A DNA stretch of 64,000 nucleotides, taken from the NCBI RefSeq assembly GCF_001641825.1, contig NZ_LRFH01000002.1:216669-280668 (forward strand), in the 5' to 3' direction. Shown one piece after another: positions 48,029 to 55,173 of this stretch (position 1 is the stretch's first letter; the number at the start of each line of letters is the position of its first letter). The position numbers were made by a program, and so were the translations under genes. The DNA comes from Guyparkeria sp. WRN-7. Lineage in GTDB: Bacteria > Pseudomonadota > Gammaproteobacteria > Halothiobacillales > Halothiobacillaceae. Under the pieces are notes generated by a model, which saw nothing but the letters and a program-made list of their open reading frames with translations, ran no database searches and had not been told where the DNA came from.

Positions 48029-50422
48029 TCATTGCCGGCCCTTTTCCGCCTCCAGCACCGTTTCCTGCATCGGGAGCAGGCTGTCGGGATTGAGGGACAG
48101 GCTCGAGATGCCGTGCTCGACCAGCCAGCGGCTGATTTCCGGAAAGTCCGAGGGGGCCTGTCCGCAGATGCCGACGTACTTGCCCTGCGCACGACAGGCC
48201 GAAATCGCCATCTCCATCAGCTTGAGCACCGCCGGGTTGCGCTCGTCCAGCCCCTCGATCAGCGAGGAGTCGCGGTCCACGCCCAGGGTCAATTGCGTGA
48301 GGTCGTTCGAGCCGATGGAGAAGCCGTCGACGTGCTCGAGGAATTCGTCGGCCAGCAGCGCGTTGGCCGGGATCTCGCACATCAGGTAGACCTTGAGATC
48401 GTGCCTGCCGCGCTCCAGCCCCGCTTTCGCCATCAGGCCGAGCACACGATCGACTTCCTCGATACTGCGGACGAACGGCAGCATCACCTGCGCGTTGGAC
48501 AGGCCCATGCGCTCTCGTACACGTCGCAGGGCCTCGCACTCGAGACCGAACGCCTCGGCGAACGACTCGGCGTAGTAGCGCGAGGCGCCGCGAAAGCCCA
48601 GCATCGGGTTCTCTTCGTGCGGCTCGAAGCCCTCGCCGCCGATCATCGAGGCATACTCGTTGGACTTGAAGTCCGACAGGCGCACGATCACCGGTCGCGG
48701 ATAGAAGGCCGCCGCGATGGTGCCCACGCCCTCGGCCAGCGTCTGGATGTAGTACTCGCGACGGTCGTCGTAGCCGGCGGTGTGCCGATCGATCTCGGCG
48801 CGAGTGTCGGCATCCAGGGTGTCGTATTCCAGCAGCGCCCGGGGATGGACGCCGATGCGGTTGTTGATGATGAACTCCAGCCGGGCGAGCCCCACCCCCG
48901 CGGCCGGCAACGAGGCGAGCGTGAACGCCTGCTCGGGGTTGCCGAGGTTGATCATCAGGTCAGTGCGGGTCGGCTCACGACCGCTCAGATCGAGGCGCTC
49001 GACCGTGAACGGCAACACGTCGCGATAGACGTACCCGGTGCTTCCCTCGGCGCAGGAGACGGTGACCTCCTCGCCGTCGGGGACCCGCTCGGTGGCATCA
49101 CCGCAGCCGACGATCGCCGGAATGCCCATCTCACGGGCGATGATCGCCGCGTGGCAGGTGCGTCCGCCGCGGTTGGTGACGATCGCCGCGGCGCGTTTCA
49201 TGATCGGTTCCCAGTCGGGATCGGTCATGTCGGTGACCAGGATCTCGCCCTCGGCGATGCGCCCCATGTCGGCCGAGGAGTCGACGATGCGTGCCCGTCC
49301 GGCGGCAATGCGATCACCGACGCTCTTGCCCTCGACCAGCACCTCGCCACGCTCCTCGAGGCGATAGGTGGCATGGGTCGCTGCCTCGCGCTGCGAGTGG
49401 ACCGTCTCCGGGCGGGCCTGCAGGATGAACAGCTCGCCGCTCTCGCCGTCCTTGGCCCACTCGATGTCCATGGGCCGGAATTCGCCCGCCTGTTCGCTGT
49501 AGTGCCGCTCGATCTCGACGGCGAAGCGCGCCAGCGTGAGCACTTCCTCGTCGCTGACGGCAAAGCGCTGGCGCTCCTCAGGGGGCACCTCGACGTTGCG
49601 GGTCGAGGCGCCGTGACGGGCATCCTCTGTGTAGATCATGCGCACGGCCTTCTCGCCGAGCTGACGCGAGACGATCGGGCACAGACCGTCCTTGATCATC
49701 GGCTTGAAGACATAGAACTCGTCGGGATTGACCGCCCCCTGAACGACGTTCTCGCCCAGCCCGTAGGCCGCCGTCAGGAACACTGCATCGCGAAACCCCG
49801 ATTCGGTATCGATGCTGAACATCACCCCCGAGGCGGCCAGGTCCGAACGGACCATCTTCTGCACCCCGGCAGACAGGGCGACGGCCATGTGATCGAAGCC
49901 CTGGTGAACACGGTAGGAAATGGCGCGGTCGGTGAACAGCGAGGCAAACACCTGGCGGATGCTGTCGAGCAGTGCCGCCTCGCCGGCGATGTTGAGATAG
50001 CTCTCCTGCTGCCCGGCGAACGAGGCCGTCGGCAGGTCCTCGGCGGTTGCCGAACTGCGCACCGCGACGTCGGGATCGGCACCATACTCTTCGCCCAGTT
50101 CGCGGTAGGCGGCAACGATTTCCTCCGCGAGATCGTCCGGCATTTCGCCGGCGGCGATCCATTCGCGGATCTGGGCGCCGACGCGCTCCAGCGCGGCGAC
50201 ATCGTTGGTGTCCAGCGGATCGAGGGCATCGCGGATGCGGGACTCGAGATCGTTATGCCGCAGGTAGTGACGATAAGCCTCGGCGGTGGTGGCAAAGCCG
50301 TTCGGGACGCGTACGCCGCGTTCCGAGAGTTGCGCCACCATCTCGCCCAGGGAGGCGTTCTTGCCCCCCACGGTGGCGACGTCGCCCATTCCCAGTTCCG
50401 AAAACCGACGGACAAACTGCAT
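48029..50422 (-). CDS. ppsA: Phosphoenolpyruvate synthase
   Basis: Makes PEP, AMP and phosphate from pyruvate and ATP for gluconeogenesis; in autotrophs or organic-acid users this feeds sugar synthesis. 797 residues: N-terminal ATP-grasp domain (VGGKNASLGEMVAQLSERGVRVPNGF), central phospho-His in GGRTCHAAIIAREMGIPAIVG, and a C-terminal PEP/pyruvate barrel with FSIGSNDLTQLTLGVDRDS. In E. coli the PSRP kinase regulates it; no ppsR gene is adjacent. Start ATG 50422 follows a GGAATCAGCAGGGG leader and a 7-bp hairpin. Confidence 0.97.
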   Translation of the reverse strand: MQFVRRFSELGMGDVATVGGKNASLGEMVAQLSERGVRVPNGFATTAEAYRHYLRHNDLESRIRDALDPLDTNDVAALERVGAQIREWIAAGEMPDDLAEEIVAAYRELGEEYGADPDVAVRSSATAEDLPTASFAGQQESYLNIAGEAALLDSIRQVFASLFTDRAISYRVHQGFDHMAVALSAGVQKMVRSDLAASGVMFSIDTESGFRDAVFLTAAYGLGENVVQGAVNPDEFYVFKPMIKDGLCPIVSRQLGEKAVRMIYTEDARHGASTRNVEVPPEERQRFAVSDEEVLTLARFAVEIERHYSEQAGEFRPMDIEWAKDGESGELFILQARPETVHSQREAATHATYRLEERGEVLVEGKSVGDRIAAGRARIVDSSADMGRIAEGEILVTDMTDPDWEPIMKRAAAIVTNRGGRTCHAAIIAREMGIPAIVGCGDATERVPDGEEVTVSCAEGSTGYVYRDVLPFTVERLDLSGREPTRTDLMINLGNPEQAFTLASLPAAGVGLARLEFIINNRIGVHPRALLEYDTLDADTRAEIDRHTAGYDDRREYYIQTLAEGVGTIAAAFYPRPVIVRLSDFKSNEYASMIGGEGFEPHEENPMLGFRGASRYYAESFAEAFGLECEALRRVRERMGLSNAQVMLPFVRSIEEVDRVLGLMAKAGLERGRHDLKVYLMCEIPANALLADEFLEHVDGFSIGSNDLTQLTLGVDRDSSLIEGLDERNPAVLKLMEMAISACRAQGKYVGICGQAPSDFPEISRWLVEHGISSLSLNPDSLLPMQETVLEAEKGRQ

Positions 50423-50453
50423 TCACGCCCCCTGCTGATTCCTTGTCGACTGC

Positions 50454-50472
50454 CCGCTCGCTCCCCGAGCGG
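50454..50472 (-). promoter_or_regulatory. Hairpin in the ppsA leader
   Basis: CCGCTCG / CGAGCGG, perfect 7-bp arms with a 5-nt loop, 32 nt before the ppsA start. It would form in the 5' leader of the mRNA if the promoter is further upstream. No regulator is known. Confidence 0.35.
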
Positions 50473-50583
50473 CCCTGTCCGGAGCTTAGCACCGCGAAAC
50501 CGAGCTTTAAGCGCAACGACACGGTGGCACCCACGGGTAGAGAGGCCGAGCCTTTCACCCTGCCTGAGGTTGGCCGGCGCCCC

Positions 50584-50599
50584 GGCGGAGCGCTCCGCC
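50584..50599. terminator. 16-bp perfect palindrome followed by TTTT
   Basis: GGCGGAGCGCTCCGCC (50584-50599) followed on the plus strand by TTTTCC. It has the form of an intrinsic terminator for plus-strand transcription, although no plus-strand gene is seen here; on the minus strand it lies 34 bp after the Rof-like gene and about 160 bp before ppsA. Confidence 0.4.
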
Positions 50600-50632
50600 T
50601 TTTCCTCGTCCCGCCGGAGGCGCCCCCAAGGG

Positions 50633-50854
50633 TCAGGCGTTGTCGATGGGCCTGGCGGCGGTAATGTCACTGACGGCGACACGCTCACCTTCGGCGGTGA
50701 CGAGCCAGTCTTCGCCCTGGGCACTGACCACGTCACTAACCCTCAGGCGCTGCCAGCGTTCGCCGCGACGGATTTCGATCTCGGCGGAGCGCAGGGCCGC
50801 GGCCTCGAGCAGATCGAGTATCCCGCAGCGCCAGTCAGTCGGTCGGCCGGACAT
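50633..50854 (-). CDS. Rof-like small protein (Rho-binding antiterminator family)
   Basis: About 73 residues with a C-x-x-LDLLEAA core, an IEIRRGERWQRLRVSDV strand pair and EDWLV..GERVAVSDI, matching by eye the order of E. coli Rof (CDDYDNLELA, ELKDGEKLQAKASDLV, EYLVV, LRLDKI). Rof binds Rho and blocks termination. The match is short and from memory, hence the moderate confidence. ATG 50854 overlaps the upstream membrane-protein gene by 20 bp; ATG 50869 is an alternative. Located directly upstream of ppsA. Confidence 0.5.
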   Translation of the reverse strand: MSGRPTDWRCGILDLLEAAALRSAEIEIRRGERWQRLRVSDVVSAQGEDWLVTAEGERVAVSDITAARPIDNA

Positions 50855-51506
50855 CGGCGGGTCGCCCATGGGGATCGGTGGCAAACAGGCCCAATGCGAG
50901 CAGGAAAATCAGCGGCAGGGCGAACTCGAAGCCCTCCTCGATCGACTTGAGGACCAGGTCGAACGCCGGGGGCACCAGCAGCCCGAAGTGGTCATCCAGA
51001 AGTGACGGCCCCCGATCGACCAGCTTGAGAAGCGGCGCGAGTGCCAGCGCGAACAGTGCGACCCAGCCCCAGGGACGATGCCAGCCGCCACGCAGGAAAA
51101 GCTGACGAAAGCCGACGAACAATATCCACAACAACAGCAGCGTGAGACCCACGGCCACCGAGCCGGCCACCAGTTGCTCAGTCATGGGCACGGCATCCAT
51201 CTGGTAGTAATCGGTCTTGAACATGCTGTCGGCGGTGAATTTCTTGTGCCAGCCCTCCTCGCGGGCGGCGAGTGCCGCGGCGATCACTGCCATGCCGACA
51301 CGATGCGAGAGCGCGATCGGCCGGGCGAACAGCAGGACCACGGCGAGGAACAGCCACAGCATGGGCGTCGCGTCCTCGAACCAGCCCGCTTCGCTGAACA
51401 GGCGTTGTGCCTGCTCGGGCGGCAGAGTGAACACGAGATAGGCGAGCAGCCCGGCGAACCCCAGCAGGAGCAGCGCTGCCAACCCGACAAGCGAGCGTTG
51501 TGTCAT
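50835..51506 (-). CDS. Integral membrane protein of unknown function
   Basis: Not recognised. 223 residues with about five to six membrane helices (residues 5-27, 48-66, 72-85, 118-137, 150-168, 192-210) separated by a charged loop with WHKKFTADSMFKTDYYQMD. Hydrophobic and Leu/Ala-rich, no known transporter motif. ATG 51506; overlaps the Rof-like gene by 20 bp, so the two are probably one transcription unit. Confidence 0.75.
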   Translation of the reverse strand: MTQRSLVGLAALLLLGFAGLLAYLVFTLPPEQAQRLFSEAGWFEDATPMLWLFLAVVLLFARPIALSHRVGMAVIAAALAAREEGWHKKFTADSMFKTDYYQMDAVPMTEQLVAGSVAVGLTLLLLWILFVGFRQLFLRGGWHRPWGWVALFALALAPLLKLVDRGPSLLDDHFGLLVPPAFDLVLKSIEEGFEFALPLIFLLALGLFATDPHGRPADVRPTD

Positions 51507-51570
51507 GAAACCGACATCCAAAAGCTGGTCATGCTACCCAGCGTGCCGTGACGCGGCAACGCCGCTTGCC

Positions 51571-52299
51571 CTAGTCGACATACGGCCCGCGCTGGCGAAT
51601 CGGCTCACCGTGAGGGCGACCCGCGGCGATCATCAGCTCGCTCGCCTCGCGGGTTTGGATGCGGATGGTGGCTTCGTCTTCCAGGAAGGCGGCCTGCGTG
51701 CGGGCTAGGGAGATGCCATTGACCTCGGCCGCTCCCCCCTTGAGATAGACGATCGCCCGCCAACCGACCGGCAACGTCAGCTCGTACGCCGCGCCGGGCT
51801 CCAGCAAAAGCTGCCGGTAAAGCGCATCGGTCAGCAGTTTGACCTCGCCATCGGCACCCGCGATGTGACGGACCGTCCCGCCCGGCACGGTTTCCTCGGG
51901 GATCGTGGCGGCCGGCGCCTCCTGATAGGCGGGCTCCTCGGCCTTGAGCCGCTGCGGCAGGTTCACCCACAGCTGGATGCCGCTGGTGGCCTCTTCGGTC
52001 GAGGGCATTTCCGAGTGCACGATTCCGGCACCGGCGGTGAACCGCTGCGCCCCGCCGGCACCCACGCGCGAGACGTTGCCGAGATTGTCCCGGTGCTCGA
52101 GCTCGCCGCTGAACAGGTAGGTGATCGCCTCGAAACCGCGATGCGGATGCTCCGGGAATCCCGTGCCCGGGCTGAGCTCGAAGTGGTCGAACATCACGAA
52201 TGGGTCGAAGTTCATGAATGCCGGCAGCGGCAGGTGTCGCGTGACGCGCGCGCCCGCCCCCTCCTGCATCACGGTCGCATCGCGGATGGTCACGCTCAT
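51571..52299 (-). CDS. Pirin-family cupin protein (YhaK/YhhW type)
   Basis: 242 residues, two cupin domains as in bacterial pirins with quercetinase activity. Metal-binding set in the N-terminal cupin: two His in PEHPHRGFE, a His in LEHRDN and Glu in HSEMPS. It overlaps the glutathionyl-hydroquinone reductase gene by 4 bp. In E. coli, yhaK (pirin) and yqjG (the reductase) lie in the same neighbourhood, supporting a joint role in quinone/electrophile metabolism. Confidence 0.9.
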   Translation of the reverse strand: MSVTIRDATVMQEGAGARVTRHLPLPAFMNFDPFVMFDHFELSPGTGFPEHPHRGFEAITYLFSGELEHRDNLGNVSRVGAGGAQRFTAGAGIVHSEMPSTEEATSGIQLWVNLPQRLKAEEPAYQEAPAATIPEETVPGGTVRHIAGADGEVKLLTDALYRQLLLEPGAAYELTLPVGWRAIVYLKGGAAEVNGISLARTQAAFLEDEATIRIQTREASELMIAAGRPHGEPIRQRGPYVD

Positions 52300-53285
52300 A
52301 TCAGCACCCCGCCCTGGTCGCGATGATGGGGCTGACGAAAGTCGAGCGCCGGGCCGGCCGGCACGATTCCGGTCGGGTTGATCCAGTCGTGGCTGCAGTA
52401 ATAGTGGTGCTTGATGTGCTCGAGATTGACCGTCTCGGCCACACCCGGCCACTGGTACAGCTCGCGCGTGAACGCCCACAGGTTGGGAAACTCCACCAGC
52501 CGTTGCCGGTTGCACTTGAAGTGGCCGTGGTAGACGGCATCGAAGCGCACCAGCGTGGTGAACAAACGCCAGTCGGCCTCGGTGAGGCGCTCGTCGACCA
52601 GATAGCGCTGCTTGGCCAGTCGCGCCTCGAGTTCGTCAAGCGTGTCGAACAGTTCATCGAAGGCGGCCTCGTAGGCCGATTGTGTGGTCGCGAACCCGGC
52701 CCGATAAACCCCGTTGTTGACGTTGTCGTAGACGATCTCGTTGATCGCGTCGATGGCGCCACGCCATTCGACCGGGTAGTAGTCGTCGCGGTTGCCGGTC
52801 AGCTCGTCGAACGCCGAGTTGAACATCCGCACAATCTCGGAGGATTCGTTGTTGACGATCGTCTGGCGCTTCTTGTCCCACAGCACCGGCACGGTGACGA
52901 TGCCGCTCACCTTGGGATCCGCCTTGGTATAGAGCTCGTGCAGATGATGCGCCCCGAGCTGGCTGTCCGGCGTGGCACCGGGGAAATCGCCGAAATGCCA
53001 GCCCTCCGGCCCCATGTAGGGATGGACCACATCGACGCTCACCAGGTCTTTCAGCCCCTTGAGCGCGCGGAATATCAGGGTGCGGTGGGCCCAGGGGCAG
53101 GCATAGGAGACGTAGAGGTGATAGCGGTCCGGTTCGGCCGGAAAGCCGCCCTCGCCAGTGGGCCCCGGCGCCCCATCGGGCGTGATCCAGTTGCGAAACA
53201 TCGAATCCTTGCGGACGAATTCCCCGCCCTTCGATTCCGACTCGAACCAGTCGGTGTGCAGCTTCCCCTCCACGAGCAGGCTCAT
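52296..53285 (-). CDS. yqjG: Glutathionyl-hydroquinone reductase (Xi-class GST, YqjG/EcM4)
   Basis: Reductively removes glutathione from glutathionyl-hydroquinones and protects quinones. 329 residues: conserved start VEGKLHTDWFESESKGGEFVRKDSMFRNWI, catalytic Cys in YVSYACPWAHRTLI, HPYMGPEGWHF, and a thioredoxin-fold/helical GST domain with SSEIVRMFNSAFDE and WRLFTTLVRFDAVYHGHFKCN. ATG 53285. It is divergent from the YeeE gene across 271 bp, which is AT-rich near 53370-53410 and contains a TATACT box (53398-53403) in plus orientation without a clear -35. Confidence 0.95.
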   Translation of the reverse strand: MSLLVEGKLHTDWFESESKGGEFVRKDSMFRNWITPDGAPGPTGEGGFPAEPDRYHLYVSYACPWAHRTLIFRALKGLKDLVSVDVVHPYMGPEGWHFGDFPGATPDSQLGAHHLHELYTKADPKVSGIVTVPVLWDKKRQTIVNNESSEIVRMFNSAFDELTGNRDDYYPVEWRGAIDAINEIVYDNVNNGVYRAGFATTQSAYEAAFDELFDTLDELEARLAKQRYLVDERLTEADWRLFTTLVRFDAVYHGHFKCNRQRLVEFPNLWAFTRELYQWPGVAETVNLEHIKHHYYCSHDWINPTGIVPAGPALDFRQPHHRDQGGVLI

Positions 53286-53556
53286 CTACGTCTCCCATGA
53301 GTGAAAAAAACGATCCGGTCGACCGGGCCGGCAACGTCCATGCATGTCGGCGACCGGCGGCTGAGTATGGATCAAATCGAACATCAATTTATCGAAATAT
53401 ACTGAATCGTGGTTTCGAAAAGGCCGCAAGTTGCGCTTGGACCGGATCGGGCCCGCAGGCTTATGGGCCGATCACGAGATTCTGTGCCGTAAACCGCGGC
53501 CCTGCGGGAAAAAACTCTTACCATGACCGGTAGATACACCACGGCACGCGATCCTC

Positions 53557-54810
53557 ATGTCCGCTTCGCTCCTCCAACACCCCTGGCTGATGCTGCTGGC
53601 CGGCGCCCTGGTCATCGGACTGGCCTTCGGTGCCATCGCCGGCGCCACCCGCTACTGCAACATGGGCGCGGTCTCGGACTGGGTGCTGACCGGCGACCTG
53701 GGGCGCATGCGCGCCTGGCTGCTGTCGATCGCGGTCGCCGTTGCGGCCGTGGCGGTCCTCGAGTTCGCCGGTGTGTTCGATCTGGACCAGACACGCGTCA
53801 ACTACCGCGCGGCGTACTTCCCGTGGCTGCGCTATCTGCTGGGCGGACTGCTGTTCGGTATCGGCATGGTGCTCGCCGGCGGCTGCACCACCAAAACCCT
53901 GGTCAACATCGGCCAGGGCGACATGAAGTCGCTGTGGGCCTACGCGGTAGTCGGGCTGACGGCCGCCACCCTGCTCTACTGGCCGGAGGCGCGCTGGTTC
54001 GTCGACCAGACCCTCGCCTGGCCGGGACTGAGCTTCGAATCGCTCTCGATCGACCATCAGGACGTCGGCGCCCTGCTTGCCGGCGCGACCGATCAGGGTG
54101 CGCTGAGGGATTGGCGCCTGGTCACGGCCATCGTCGCAGCTGCGGGGCTGGTGCTCTGGCTGTGGCGGCTGGACCAGGCGCGTCGCATGCGCCGAGCAGA
54201 CGTGATCGGCGGCCTCGGCATCGGGCTGGTGATCACCGCCGGCTGGCTCTGGACCGGCTCGGCCACGGGCCAGGCCCTGATGAACGAGGCAAGCCTCGCC
54301 TTCCAGCCACCCGCGGGCACCGGCAGCCAGTCACTGAGCTTCGTCGCCCCGGCGGCCGAGGCGTTCCGCCTCGCGAGTAATCCGGTGCTGGCCTGGCTGA
54401 CGTTCGGCATCGTCGCCATGAGCGGGGTGATCCTCGGTGCCGGCATCTGGGCACTGCTGCGGCGACAGTTCCGCTGGCAGGGCTTCACTTCCTGGCCACA
54501 GTTCGCCTCCTACACCGCCGGCGGCGCGCTGATGGGCAGCGGCGGCATCATCGCCATGGGCTGCTCGGTGGGCCAGGGGCTGTCCGGCACTTCCACCTTG
54601 GCACTGGGCAGCCTGCTGGCAATTTCCACCATCGTGCTGGGCGCTTTCCTCGCCCTCAAGACCCTGCTGTACCGGGCGCTCTACCCCGAGAGTCGCCCTC
54701 ACCTGACCGCCTGTGCCCTGCTGGCCGATCTGCGCCTGATCCCGCGCCGCTGCCACCCATTCAGCGACGAGACCCCCAGCGGCGACCGCCCCGCCGGCTG
54801 CTCGCGCTGA
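53557..54810 (+). CDS. YeeE/YedE-family transporter (thiosulfate/sulfur transport)
   Basis: 417-residue membrane protein of the DUF395/YeeE family, with about ten helices. Conserved Cys34 (ATRYCNMGAVSDW), Cys110 (VLAGGCTTKTLVNIGQGD) and Cys336 (IAMGCSVGQGLSG) match the three cysteines through which thiosulfate passes in the studied TsuA/YeeE protein. The C-terminus ends with a Cys-rich tail. No tusA-like or sox gene is adjacent. It supports a sulfur-based lifestyle but does not prove it. No ribosome site is obvious before ATG 53557. Confidence 0.88.
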   Translation: MSASLLQHPWLMLLAGALVIGLAFGAIAGATRYCNMGAVSDWVLTGDLGRMRAWLLSIAVAVAAVAVLEFAGVFDLDQTRVNYRAAYFPWLRYLLGGLLFGIGMVLAGGCTTKTLVNIGQGDMKSLWAYAVVGLTAATLLYWPEARWFVDQTLAWPGLSFESLSIDHQDVGALLAGATDQGALRDWRLVTAIVAAAGLVLWLWRLDQARRMRRADVIGGLGIGLVITAGWLWTGSATGQALMNEASLAFQPPAGTGSQSLSFVAPAAEAFRLASNPVLAWLTFGIVAMSGVILGAGIWALLRRQFRWQGFTSWPQFASYTAGGALMGSGGIIAMGCSVGQGLSGTSTLALGSLLAISTIVLGAFLALKTLLYRALYPESRPHLTACALLADLRLIPRRCHPFSDETPSGDRPAGCSR

Positions 54811-55173
54811 TCGATCGACGCCCCGCCCCCGGGATGCCCGCGAAACCAGGCTGCTTTCGACCTCACCTCCGGCCGAACTGACATTTCGCCCCAATTCCGT
54901 CGAAAAAAAATCAAAAATGCGTTGCAAACAAACAACGCAATCATCACTTCGGGCACACCATGAAACGCCATATCCGCGTTTCTTGCCGCCCCCCTTTTCC
55001 GCATCGCCAGACCTCAAACCCCACCATGACAGCGTTCGCGCCACATAAGGGACGGCGAAACGGTATTAGCCCGATTAATTAGTAGGCGATTGCATTAAAT
55101 CGCATTTGGCACAATCATTCGTTCATAAGAAAAACAATAAACACTCAAAAATTGTGTTGAATGAACGAAGGAA
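54811..55173 (+). promoter_or_regulatory. 363-bp AT-rich upstream region of the autotransporter gene
   Basis: Clearly lower in GC than the surroundings, especially 54890-55170. No gene seen. It holds three inverted repeats: TGCGTTG/CAACGCA (54918-54924, 54933-54939), GCGATT/AATCGC (55086-55091, 55098-55103, 6-nt spacer) and TTCGTTCAT/ATGAACGAA (55118-55126, 55161-55169), the last with a nested AACAC/GTGTT. The right arm of the last repeat touches the AAGGA ribosome site at 55168-55172. Confidence 0.5.

Noticed and set aside
48032..50950. Long plus-strand open frame across ppsA (over 900 codons)
   Set aside because: Antisense shadow of ppsA, low-complexity Arg/Gly/Ala/His content, no motif.
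53370..53410. LysR-type operator between the hydroquinone reductase and YeeE genes
   Set aside because: Two ATCGAA repeats and an AT-rich patch exist, but no clear T-N11-A inverted repeat, and no LysR gene is adjacent.
55107..55121. TGGCAC sequence suggesting a sigma-54 promoter before the autotransporter
   Set aside because: The -12 GC is not at the correct 12-bp offset (CG instead of GC), so the element fails.
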